Source of the DNA: CAXSEF01 sp964236535 | Lineage (GTDB): Bacteria; Pseudomonadota; Alphaproteobacteria; Acetobacterales; Acetobacteraceae | Assembly: GCA_964236535.1 (NCBI GenBank) | Contig: CAXSEF010000075.1 | Location: forward strand, 1-16,021 | Direction: 5' to 3' | DNA length: 16,021 nt | Part shown: positions 7,723 through 14,231 of the stretch, in pieces | Layout: each line of letters opens with the position of its first letter | Numbering within the stretch: the first letter of the stretch is position 1 | The notes under the pieces: model-generated | The model's database searches: none | Seen by the model: only the letters and a program-made list of their open reading frames with translations | What the model was told of the DNA's origin: nothing | Translations under genes and position numbers: made by a program

Positions 7723-7739
7723 GAGCTTGCCCGGCTGGC

Positions 7740-9335
7740 TCAGGCGCCGACGCGGGTGATCGCCCACTTCACGGTCTGCGGCCCGCCGGCGCTGCCGCTG
7801 AGCACGACCTGCTGCGCCGGGCGCGGTTCCGGGCCGCCCAGGTAGACGCTCTCCTCGAGCGAGAGCGGCGCTCCCTCGGCGCGCAGCCGCCAGCCGCCCG
7901 AGGCCACGCGCAGCAGCACCGACTCGCCGTCCTGCTGCACGCTGGCCTTCACCGCGGGGTGCAGGTGGAAGCGCAGCGTGTAGGCGCGCGGTTCGTCGCC
8001 CTCGACCACGTCCTCGCCGCGCACGTCCTCGCCGCTCTCGGCGATGTACAGGCGGCGGCGGTGCACCGCGCCGAACGCCCTGCGGTAGCCGTCGTGGCTC
8101 GCCTCCAGCCAGTGCGCGCCGTTCGCCTCCTGGCGCTGCACCTCGACCCGTTCCGGCCGCCGGCCCAGTCCGTGCGTCAGCAGCTCCGACGAGTTCAGGT
8201 CGCCGATCGACAGCGTGGAGTGCGCCGCCGTGCTGCGGCTTGCGTCTCGCCACTCGCCGGCGGCGGCCGGGCTGGCGCCGCAGTTCACCACCAGGCGGTC
8301 GCGGCCCACCGACATCTCCATCGACAGCGTGCCGGCATGGGCGAGGCGGTCCAGCCCCGGCTGCGGCGGTGCCGCGGCATCGACCACGACCACGCTGCGC
8401 CCGGCCTGCAGCCGGTGGAACCCGCCCTCGACGAGGCCGGCCGGCGCCCGCCCGCCGCGTCCGGCCTGGCCCAGCACCAGGTCGATCAGGCTGGCCGGCT
8501 CCTCGCGCGCGCCGTTGAACAGCACGAGCCCGCCGTCGCCGTGGCGCAGCGCCCGCAGCGCCGGGGCCATGCGCTCGATCGCCGCGGCCAGGGAGGGCGG
8601 CGGCGCGGCCTGCGCGGCGTGCAGCAGCACGCGGATCTCGGTGAGGTCCTGCAGCGCCGCCAGCTGCGCGGCCGGGCTGCGCTCGGCGTGGCAGCCGTCG
8701 GGCAGCACCTGCCGGCCCAGCTCCTGCGGGAGCCAGCGCAGCGCGCGCGTGAGGTAGGCGGCGTGGTCCGGCAGCGCCACCGAGGCCACGATCAGCCCCT
8801 TGAGCGCGGTCAGCACCCGGCCGTCGATCTCCTCGGCGGGCAGGCTGGCGGCGAGCCGCCGCGCATCGGCGACCAGCCGGCCCATCATGCGCTGGCGGAA
8901 CGCGTCCTCGGCCGAGGCGGCAAAGAAGTCGTAGTGCCCCAGCCAGGCGGCGATCCGGGCGCCCGCCACGTCGGGCCGGCGCGCCACCGGGTCGGACGGC
9001 GGCTGGGCGATCCACTCGCCCACCAGGGCGCGGGCGCGCAGCCTGGCGCCGTCGGTGCCCAGCGCGCGCAGGTCGCGCAGCCAGGTGAAGCCGTGCGCCT
9101 GCGCCCTGAGCGCCGGCGAGCCCGCGGCCTCGTTCCAGCCGCCCGGTCGCAGCGGCGAGCGGGCGCCGGACAGCTCGACCTCGCCCTTCATCAGCCGCGC
9201 GCCGCGCCCGGGGTCGCCCGGCCAGGGGTCGCGCACCGGGATCGCCGGCGCGTCCGGGACCCGGCCCCCGCGCAGGCTGGGCAGACCGGCCATGACGACC
9301 CGGGTGCTGCGCAGCCAGCGGGCCGGCAGGCTCAT
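7740..9335 (-). CDS. Heparinase II/III family protein
   Basis: A 531-residue protein of the alphaproteobacterial heparinase II/III-like family, predicted polysaccharide lyases whose real substrates are mostly unknown. The N-terminal half has the helical-toroid hallmarks DPWPGDPGRGARL (about 36-48), HGFTWLRDLRALG (81-93) and AAWLGHYDFF (129-138). The C-terminal half (about 300-531) is the beta-rich domain with AHAGTLSMEMSVG (332-344), NCGASP, TAAHSTL (369-375) and HDGYRRAFGAVHRRRLY (414-430). The ATG at 9335 is chosen because family resemblance begins shortly after it; extending the frame upstream to 10115 would read through repeat B and the opposing stress-protein gene. No signal peptide is obvious. 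In other alphaproteobacteria I recall this gene beside purH or rsmB; here it is followed by an LplT-like transporter. Confidence 0.85.
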   Translation of the reverse strand: MSLPARWLRSTRVVMAGLPSLRGGRVPDAPAIPVRDPWPGDPGRGARLMKGEVELSGARSPLRPGGWNEAAGSPALRAQAHGFTWLRDLRALGTDGARLRARALVGEWIAQPPSDPVARRPDVAGARIAAWLGHYDFFAASAEDAFRQRMMGRLVADARRLAASLPAEEIDGRVLTALKGLIVASVALPDHAAYLTRALRWLPQELGRQVLPDGCHAERSPAAQLAALQDLTEIRVLLHAAQAAPPPSLAAAIERMAPALRALRHGDGGLVLFNGAREEPASLIDLVLGQAGRGGRAPAGLVEGGFHRLQAGRSVVVVDAAAPPQPGLDRLAHAGTLSMEMSVGRDRLVVNCGASPAAAGEWRDASRSTAAHSTLSIGDLNSSELLTHGLGRRPERVEVQRQEANGAHWLEASHDGYRRAFGAVHRRRLYIAESGEDVRGEDVVEGDEPRAYTLRFHLHPAVKASVQQDGESVLLRVASGGWRLRAEGAPLSLEESVYLGGPEPRPAQQVVLSGSAGGPQTVKWAITRVGA

Positions 9336-9430
9336 GGCATGGAGCCGGGGCGGGCAGGCCGACGCGGAAGCTGGGGGGGACGCATGGCGGGTGTTTAGAG
9401 GCCCGGCTCGCCCCACGGCAAGCGGCAGGG

Positions 9431-9545
9431 GAGCAGGCAAGGCCGGGCTCCGCCTCCGCCCGCATTCCGATGGCCCAGGCGGGTCACCGGAACCTTGCGC
9501 GCGCTCTGCCCAGAGCCGCCAAAGGCTCGAGGCCTCTGGAAACCA
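9431..9545 (+). repeat. Interspersed palindromic repeat, copy B (left module only)
   Basis: This copy carries the left module of the repeat, with a CTCCGCCCGCATT segment and CGGAACCTTGCGCG. It continues through the hairpin CCAAAGGCTCGAGGCCTCTGG (9519-9539). After about 9545 similarity stops and the two right-hand hairpins are absent. It lies in the divergent interval between the heparinase start (9335) and the stress-protein start (9652). Here it cannot be a transcript terminator for either of those genes. Confidence 0.75.
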
Positions 9546-9651
9546 TTCGCCCGGGGCTGGAGGCCCTGCGGTGCGCCGCGGGGAACCGGTCGCGCCGAGC
9601 GTGCTTAGCAGCCGAGCGTGCTCAGCACAGGCAAACGCAACGGAGGCAACG

Positions 9652-10053
9652 ATGACCCAGGGCCCGACGACCGAGAACGGACCGCTGCACACCCCCGAGG
9701 CTACGCTCGAGGACCGCAGCATGACCGCGACCTTTCGCAGCGAGGCCGAGGCCGAGGCCGCCCGCCGTGCGTTGATCGATGCCGGGCTGGCGGAGGGCAG
9801 CATCGCGATCGCCGGCTCTGCGGCGTTGCGGGCTGCCACCGAGGCGCAGGACTCCAGCCTGTTCGGGCGGATCCGCGAGGCCGTGCTGCCCGACGACAGC
9901 ACCAGGGCGCTGCGCGACGCGGCGTCGCAGCATGAAACCGTGCTCACCGTGCGGCCGGCGGCCGAGCAGGTCGAGACGGCGGTGCGGGTGCTGCAGGCGG
10001 CCAACCCGCACCATTTCGACGCGGCGCTGGAACGCTGGCGCAACGCGGGGTGA
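9652..10053 (+). CDS. Small protein resembling general stress protein 17M domain
   Basis: A 133-residue soluble protein with a good ribosome binding site (CGGAGG at 9641-9646, 5 nt before the ATG). The N-terminal ~20 residues are polar and flexible. TATFRSEAEAEAARRALIDA begins a beta-alpha unit, and LFGRIREAVLPDDSTRAL followed by ETVLTVRP and AAEQVETAVRVLQAA resembles the YflT/GSP17M-type stress domain. In that family the usual pattern is a strand, a helix 'D-x-x-A-x-x-AxxxL', then FWxxLKDLFxPDE. The similarity is partial, so the assignment is tentative. The protein lacks membrane segments and catalytic motifs that I can identify. It lies between repeat copies B and C and is convergent with the receiver-domain gene. 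Confidence 0.65.
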   Translation: MTQGPTTENGPLHTPEATLEDRSMTATFRSEAEAEAARRALIDAGLAEGSIAIAGSAALRAATEAQDSSLFGRIREAVLPDDSTRALRDAASQHETVLTVRPAAEQVETAVRVLQAANPHHFDAALERWRNAG

Positions 10054-10067
10054 GGCGGCCGCCCCAG

Positions 10068-10266
10068 GCATTGACCTGCAAGTGCAGCAAGGCTGGGCTC
10101 TCCCTCCGCCCGCATTCCAACGGCTCAGGCAGGCCATCGGAACCTTGCGCGGCCTACGCCCAGACCCGCCAGAGGCCGTGAGGCCTTTGGAAACCCCTTT
10201 TGCCTGAGCATAGGGATTCCAAAGGCCAGGCCTTTGGCGGAGTCCAGAGGCAGAGCCTCTGGCCTT
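10068..10266 (+). repeat. Interspersed palindromic repeat, copy C (full length), between convergent genes
   Basis: A 199-bp full copy. The left module starts GCATTGACCTG at 10068 and ends in the hairpin CCAGAGGCCGTGAGGCCTTTGG (about 10169-10190). The right module has CCAAAGGCCAGGCCTTTGG (10219-10237) and CCAGAGGCAGAGCCTCTGG (10244-10262). It fills almost the whole gap between the stop of the stress-protein gene (10053) and the stop of the convergent receiver gene (10277). In this position the hairpins could act as a bidirectional transcript end. No T-runs follow them. Confidence 0.85.
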
Positions 10267-10276
10267 GCTCGCTCGG

Positions 10277-11401
10277 TCACAGACCGTGGGCGGTCGCTTC
10301 CATGGCGTGATCGAGCCGGGCGAGGTCGAACGGTTTCTGCAGCCAGATCATGCCCGGCTGCTCGCCGGGCTGGCCCGAGGCGACGACGATCCGCAGGCCA
10401 GGCTGCCTGGCCCGCAGCCGCTCGGCCAGGGTCACGCCGTCGAGGTCGGGCAGGCCGAGGTCGGTGACCAGGACGTCGAGCCCGGACTCGGCGAGGTGCA
10501 TCGCCTCGGCCGCATCGCCGGCGGCGCTGACCGTATAGCCGAGGTCGGACAGCATTGCCGCGGTGCTGAGCCGCACCATCGGGCTGTCCTCGACCAGCAG
10601 CACGCGCAGGCCGGGGCGGTGCGTCGCGAGGCCGCGAGGTGGAGGATTGCCGGTGCTCGGCGGGGGTGCCGGCGGATCGTCCAGGCCGTACAGCCTTGCC
10701 GTGCCGGTGGGGTCGCCGGCGGCGCCGGGATCCCGACGGGTGCTGCGCCACCAGGCGGTCCGTCTGCGGCGCTGGGCGGCGAGCAGCAGGACGGGGGCGA
10801 GGGCGGCGGCGAGCACGAAACCCAGCAGGGCGCGCCGGGCCGCGGCCGCCCGGTCGAGGCCCGCGGAGATCTCGGCGCGCCGGTGGTCGCGGGCGAGGCT
10901 GGAGAGCACCGCCGCGTGCTGCGCCACCTGCCGCTCCGCTGCGCCGGCGTCGGGCGGGGGTGTGGGGGGAGTGTCCGGTTCGGCGGGTGGCGGTTGCCGG
11001 CGGGTGCGGATCACCGCGTCGAGCGCCGCCATCTCTGCCAGGGCGGCCGACCGGAGCTCGCCGGAGGGCGCCGCGAGCCAGCCCAGACCCGGCTCGCGGC
11101 CGAGCTTCTGCAGGCCGTCCAGCGCGCGCGTGGCGTCGCCCTGGGCCTGCCAGTAGGCCTCCAGCCGGGGCCGGGCGCCGGGATCCGTGGCATTCGCCAG
11201 GCCGGCGGAGATGGCGGCGCGGGCCAGTGCCGCCTGCAGCCGGGCGGATGCCGCCTCGATCGCCTCGGCCAGGTCGTCGCTGCGCACCAGCTGCGGGCCG
11301 GTCGCCGCGAGGCGGCCCGCCATGGTCCAGGCGCCCGGCAGCGACCCCGCGGCCAGCGCGCAGGCCAGCAGCCGCAGCGCGCGTCTCAGGGCGCGGCCCA
11401 C
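10277..11401 (-). CDS. Membrane-anchored protein with C-terminal receiver (REC) domain
   Basis: About 374 residues, taking the GTG at 11401 as start. It overlaps the end of dnaQ by 16 nt and places a hydrophobic segment, LRLLACALAAGSLPGAW, at the N-terminus. A mostly helical Ala-rich region (about 35-190, with a Pro-rich stretch PPPAEPDTPPTPPPD near 137-151) is bounded by a second membrane segment (190-209, ALLGFVLAAALAPVLLLAAQ) and a basic stop-transfer RRRR. After a short Pro-rich linker comes a complete REC domain (265-370): acidic Glu271/Asp272, phospho-acceptor Asp314 in VTDLGLPD, Ser342 and Lys356 in LQKPF. No HisKA, HATPase or DNA-binding domain is present. The layout resembles a hybrid sensor kinase with its catalytic core missing. 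The start is uncertain; an ATG at 11323 is the alternative. Confidence 0.75.
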   Translation of the reverse strand: MGRALRRALRLLACALAAGSLPGAWTMAGRLAATGPQLVRSDDLAEAIEAASARLQAALARAAISAGLANATDPGARPRLEAYWQAQGDATRALDGLQKLGREPGLGWLAAPSGELRSAALAEMAALDAVIRTRRQPPPAEPDTPPTPPPDAGAAERQVAQHAAVLSSLARDHRRAEISAGLDRAAAARRALLGFVLAAALAPVLLLAAQRRRRTAWWRSTRRDPGAAGDPTGTARLYGLDDPPAPPPSTGNPPPRGLATHRPGLRVLLVEDSPMVRLSTAAMLSDLGYTVSAAGDAAEAMHLAESGLDVLVTDLGLPDLDGVTLAERLRARQPGLRIVVASGQPGEQPGMIWLQKPFDLARLDHAMEATAHGL

Positions 11402-12063
11402 AGCGGGTCGGCGAGCCGCGCCAGCAGACCGGCATGCGCCGCCAGTTCCGCGTCGCTCGCCACCACCCGCCGCACGACCCGCGGGCGGTCCAGCGCGTAG
11501 GACATCGCCAGGCCCACGGTGGCGGCCGCGGTCAGCGCGAGCCCGCGCTGCCGGCCGCCGGTCAGCTCGACGTAGACCTCGGCGAGCAGCAGGCAGTCGA
11601 GCAGGGCGTTGTGGGTGGTGCGCTCGGACAGGTCGACGCCGAAGCGGCGGCACAGCGAGTCGAGGCTGTTCGGCATGCCGGGGAAGCGCACCTTGGCCAT
11701 CGCCAGGGTGTCGACCATGCGGCTGCCCGGCAGCGACGGACGGCGCAGCCGCGCCAGCTCGGCGTTGAGGAAGCCGAAATCGAACGGCGCGTTGTGCGCG
11801 ATCAGCGGGTCCTCGCCCACGAAATCGAGGAAGGCGTCGGCCATGTCGGCGAACAGCGGCTTGCCGGCGAGGTCGGCCCGGGTGAAGCCGTGCACGCGCG
11901 ACGCCTCCTCCGGGATGTCGCGCTGCGGGTCGAGCAGGCAGTGGAAGCGCCGGCCGGTCGGCAGGTCGCCGACCAGCTCGATGGCCGCGATCTCGATCAC
12001 CCGGTCGCCGGCGAGCGGGTCGAGGCCGGTGGTTTCGGTGTCGAACAGCACGCTGCGGGTCAC
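11386..12063 (-). CDS. dnaQ: DNA polymerase III epsilon subunit (3'-5' proofreading exonuclease)
   Basis: A 225-residue DEDDh exonuclease that proofreads the replicative polymerase. All five active-site residues are visible: Asp8 and Glu10 in VLFDTETTGLDP, Asp95 in HNAPFDFGFLN, and His151 with Asp156 in HNALLDCLLL. The length suits alphaproteobacterial DnaQ, with a C-terminal tail (about 175-225) that in other species contacts the polymerase subunit. The start is GTG at 12063, which overlaps the coaE stop as GTGA; the frame upstream continues open but lies inside coaE. The 3' end overlaps the receiver-domain gene. Tight coupling to coaE follows the common alphaproteobacterial aroE-coaE-dnaQ arrangement. 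Confidence 0.92.
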   Translation of the reverse strand: MTRSVLFDTETTGLDPLAGDRVIEIAAIELVGDLPTGRRFHCLLDPQRDIPEEASRVHGFTRADLAGKPLFADMADAFLDFVGEDPLIAHNAPFDFGFLNAELARLRRPSLPGSRMVDTLAMAKVRFPGMPNSLDSLCRRFGVDLSERTTHNALLDCLLLAEVYVELTGGRQRGLALTAAATVGLAMSYALDRPRVVRRVVASDAELAAHAGLLARLADPLWAAP

Positions 12064-12731
12064 CGGGCGGCTCCTGGCGGCGGGGTTGCGGGGGCCGGGG
12101 CGATGGGGCGCGGGGCGGTTGGGCGCGGGCGGCGGCGGGGCGGGGCGCCGGTGCGCCAGGCGGCGACCAGGCGGCGCAGGCTGCGCAGGGCGTGGGCGCG
12201 GGAGAGGCCGGTGGGGACCATCACGTCGGCGCGGCGGCGCTTCTGCGCGTCGGGCATCTGTCGCGCGAGGATCGCCGCCAGCTGCGCCGGGGCGGTGCCG
12301 CGCCGCCGCAGCCGGGCGCGCTGCACCGCGGCCGGCGCCGATACCACAACCACAAGGTCCACCCGCGCGTCTCCTCCGGTTTCCAGCAGCAGCGGCACGT
12401 CGAGCACCGCCAGGCGGCACCCGGCGCGCCGGGCCCGTGCCAGGAACCGGCGCTCGGCGTCGCGCACCAGGGGGTGCAGGATCGCCTCGAGCCGGCCCAG
12501 CGCAGAGCGGTCGCCTGCAACCCGGGCGCGCAGGGCGGCGCGGTCCAGCCTATCGCCGCGCACGACGCCGGGGAAGGCCGCACCGATCGCGGGCAGGGCG
12601 AGGCCGCCCGGGGCCTGCAGCGCGTGCACCGCCCGGTCGGCGTCGAACACGGGCAGGCCGGCGCGCCGGAAGGCGGCGGCCGCGGTGGACTTGCCCATGC
12701 CGATGCCGCCGGTCAGGCCGACTACCCGCAT
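12060..12731 (-). CDS. coaE: Dephospho-CoA kinase
   Basis: A 223-residue P-loop kinase that phosphorylates the 3'-hydroxyl of dephospho-CoA, the last step of coenzyme A synthesis, in the cytosol. It shows the Walker A GLTGGIGMGKST (5-16), DAD at 30-32, ILHPLV with the CoaE-typical His-Pro (86-87), and DVPLLLETG (111-119). The ATG at 12731 (MRVVGLTGG) is chosen over the in-frame ATG at 12761 because the P-loop strand normally begins at the N-terminus. The last ~30 residues are an unusual Pro/Arg/Ala tail (PPRRRPRPTAPRPIAPAP) beyond the kinase fold. The stop TGA overlaps the dnaQ GTG by 4 nt. The aroE stop lies 324 bp upstream, separated by a cluster of inverted repeats. Confidence 0.92.
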   Translation of the reverse strand: MRVVGLTGGIGMGKSTAAAAFRRAGLPVFDADRAVHALQAPGGLALPAIGAAFPGVVRGDRLDRAALRARVAGDRSALGRLEAILHPLVRDAERRFLARARRAGCRLAVLDVPLLLETGGDARVDLVVVVSAPAAVQRARLRRRGTAPAQLAAILARQMPDAQKRRRADVMVPTGLSRAHALRSLRRLVAAWRTGAPPRRRPRPTAPRPIAPAPATPPPGAAR

Positions 12732-13055
12732 GCGGCACCGGGGTTCGCGTGCGGGGCGCACGGGCGGCGCAATCCGTGCTGGTGTGTGTGCGGCGGGACA
12801 CGGTCTGTCACGCGGGACCGGACAGTGCGGCGCGGCGGGGGCGAAAGTGTCCGGTCCGGCCGGACACTTCGGGGGGGCGAGTGTCCGGTGTGGCCGGACA
12901 GTTCCGGGCGCGTTGTCCGGCGTGGCGTGACGGATGGCGGCGGGAGCGGTGTCCTGGCGGGGAGCGCGTGCCTCGGCGGGGGCGGTTCGGCGGGGTCGGG
13001 CGGCGTGGGGGTGCGGCAGGGGTGGGTGCGGACGGTGCCGGGTGCGGGCGGGTGT
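12732..13055. other. Non-coding gap between aroE and coaE
   Basis: A 324-bp gap, long for a cluster in which the neighbouring genes overlap. Its middle (12818-12920) holds the TGTCCGG inverted-repeat cluster listed separately. The remainder (about 12925-13055) is G-rich and simple in composition, with no gene, ribosome binding site or promoter that I can support. The promoter for coaE-dnaQ, if separate from that of aroE, must lie here. Confidence 0.6.
12818..12920. repeat. Cluster of six alternating TGTCCGG / CCGGACA inverted half-sites
   Basis: The heptamer TGTCCGG and its complement occur six times in 103 bp with strictly alternating orientation: CCGGACA at 12818, TGTCCGG at 12848, CCGGACA at 12860, TGTCCGG at 12882, CCGGACA at 12894 and TGTCCGG at 12914. 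Two pairs form hairpins with identical 12-bp start-to-start spacing. One is a perfect 10-bp stem, AAGTGTCCGG-TCCGG-CCGGACACTT (12845-12869). The other is a 7-bp stem, TGTCCGG-TGTGG-CCGGACA (12882-12900). The cluster could be a transcript end for aroE, an operator array or a REP-like element. Confidence 0.8.
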
Positions 13056-13898
13056 TCACGCAGGTCGGGCCGGGGGGTCGTCGGCGAGCAGCGCCAGGGT
13101 TTCGGCGTCGACCTCCGGGTCGGTGCCGAACCAGGCGGCGAACCCGGCGCGGGCCTGGTGCGCCAGCATGCCGAGCCCGCCCACCGTGCGCAGCCCGCGG
13201 GCCGCCGCCGCCTGGAGCAGCGCGGTGCAAGGGGGTGCGTAGACGATGTCGGCCACCGCCAGGCCGGGGAGGGCGCGCGACAGGTCGAGCGGCAGCGGGG
13301 CGTGCCCGGCCATGCCGAGCGGGGTGGCGTTGACCAGCAGCGCATGGTCGGCGAGCGCCGCCTCCCGCGCGTCCCAGTCCAGCACGCGCAGGCCGGGCAG
13401 GGCGTGGGCCAGCGCCTCGGCGCGCGGGCGGGCGCGGTTGGCGATGCCGACCGGGCAGCCGGCGTCGAGCAGGGCGGCGGCGATGGCGCGTGCCGAGCCG
13501 CCGGCGCCGAGCACCAGCGCCGGGCCCCGCGGGTCGACCCCGTGCGCGCGCAGGTTGGCCAGGAAGCCGAAGCCGTCGGTGTTCGAGCCGCGCACGCCGT
13601 CGGGTCCGAAGGCCAGGGTGTTGACCGCGCCGGCGCGCGCCGCCGAGGGGTCCAGCACGTCGCAGAGCGCGCAGGCGTCCTCCTTGTGCGGCAGGGTGAC
13701 ATTGGCGCCGCGCAGGCCCGCGGCGCGCAGGCCGGCCAGCGCCTCGGCCAGGCGGCCGGGGGGGACGGGGAGGGGGACGTAGGCGCCGTCGATGCCGTAG
13801 CGCTGCAGCCAGTGGTTGTGCAGGCGGGGAGAGCGCGAGTGCGCCACCGGCCAGCCGATGACGCCGGCGATGCGCGCGGCTCCGGTGATGCGGGACAT
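13056..13898 (-). CDS. aroE: Shikimate dehydrogenase
   Basis: A 280-residue NADP-dependent enzyme that reduces 3-dehydroshikimate to shikimate in aromatic amino-acid synthesis (cytosolic). The N-terminal substrate domain has GVIGWPVAHSRSP (12-24), GANVTLPHKEDA with catalytic Lys72 (64-75) and NTDGFG with Asp108. The nucleotide-binding domain has LVLGAGGSARAI (128-139) and a NRARPRAE stretch consistent with NADP binding. VNATPLGM (189-196) and GLGMLAHQA with the conserved Gln248 complete the family set. The start at 13898 (MSRITGAARIAGVIG) is chosen because family homology begins there; the frame stays open upstream to 14015, but that part runs into repeat D. No strong ribosome binding site is visible. 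It is the first gene of the minus-strand aroE-coaE-dnaQ cluster. Confidence 0.93.
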   Translation of the reverse strand: MSRITGAARIAGVIGWPVAHSRSPRLHNHWLQRYGIDGAYVPLPVPPGRLAEALAGLRAAGLRGANVTLPHKEDACALCDVLDPSAARAGAVNTLAFGPDGVRGSNTDGFGFLANLRAHGVDPRGPALVLGAGGSARAIAAALLDAGCPVGIANRARPRAEALAHALPGLRVLDWDAREAALADHALLVNATPLGMAGHAPLPLDLSRALPGLAVADIVYAPPCTALLQAAAARGLRTVGGLGMLAHQARAGFAAWFGTDPEVDAETLALLADDPPARPA

Positions 13899-14231
13899 CG
13901 GGGCAGGAGACAGCGGGGCGGGACGGGGTGCAAGGCCGGGGGGATGCGCCCGGAGCCGCAGAGGGCTGCGTCCTGTGATACCGGCGGCCTTGAGCTTGAC
14001 CGGGTGGGCAGGCAAGGCCAGAGGCTCTGCCTCCGGGCTCCGCCAAAGGCCTGGCCTTTGGAATCCATCTGCTCAGGAAAGGGTTTCCGGACGGTCCCCG
14101 TCTTGGAACAGGGGGCAGAGCCCTGGCCTTGAGTTGCTGCGAATTGTCACGGGACCGGGCTTGCGGGGCGGGCCGGGTTCTGCGGGCCTGGCGCGCGCTC
14201 GTTCCGGGGTGCGGCCGGACGGGGGACCACC
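13899..14231. other. Divergent intergenic region containing repeat D
   Basis: This 333-bp region lies between the divergent aroE and COG4705-type genes, so both promoters should be here. Repeat copy D takes up 14014-14088. Immediately beyond it, GGGGGCAGAGCCCTGGCCTT (14111-14130) resembles the repeat's own vocabulary and may be a degenerate extension. I could not identify a promoter or operator with confidence. Confidence 0.5.
14014..14088 (-). repeat. Interspersed palindromic repeat, copy D (right module, inverted)
   Basis: In reverse orientation this 75-bp copy matches the right module of copies A and C, from GGAAACCC through CCTGAGCA and GATTCCAAAGG to CAGAGCCTCTGGCCTT. The palindromes are CCAAAGGCCTGGCCTTTGG (14043-14061) and CCAGAGGCTCTGCCTCCGG (14018-14036). 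The left module is absent. Copies B and D thus carry complementary halves of the full-length A and C, showing that the two modules are separable. Confidence 0.8.

Noticed and set aside
6415..9465. Open frame of 1016 codons that would fuse a long N-terminal region to the LplT-like transporter
   Set aside because: Codons upstream of 7722 are the wrong frame of the heparinase gene and read as Arg/Ala/Gly-rich noise. The transporter homology starts at the ATG at 7722.
9336..10115. N-terminal extension of the heparinase frame by 260 codons
   Set aside because: It reads through repeat B and is antisense to the stress-protein gene, which has its own strong ribosome binding site. Family resemblance begins after 9335.
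12818..12920. CRISPR-like array reading of the TGTCCGG cluster
   Set aside because: The repeated unit is 7 bp, alternates in orientation and has spacings of 12-30 bp, so it does not fit repeat-spacer architecture. No cas gene is present.
10639..14132. Very long plus-strand open frames across the aroE-coaE-dnaQ cluster
   Set aside because: They are Arg/Gly/Pro-rich shadows of minus-strand genes whose catalytic motifs are unmistakable.
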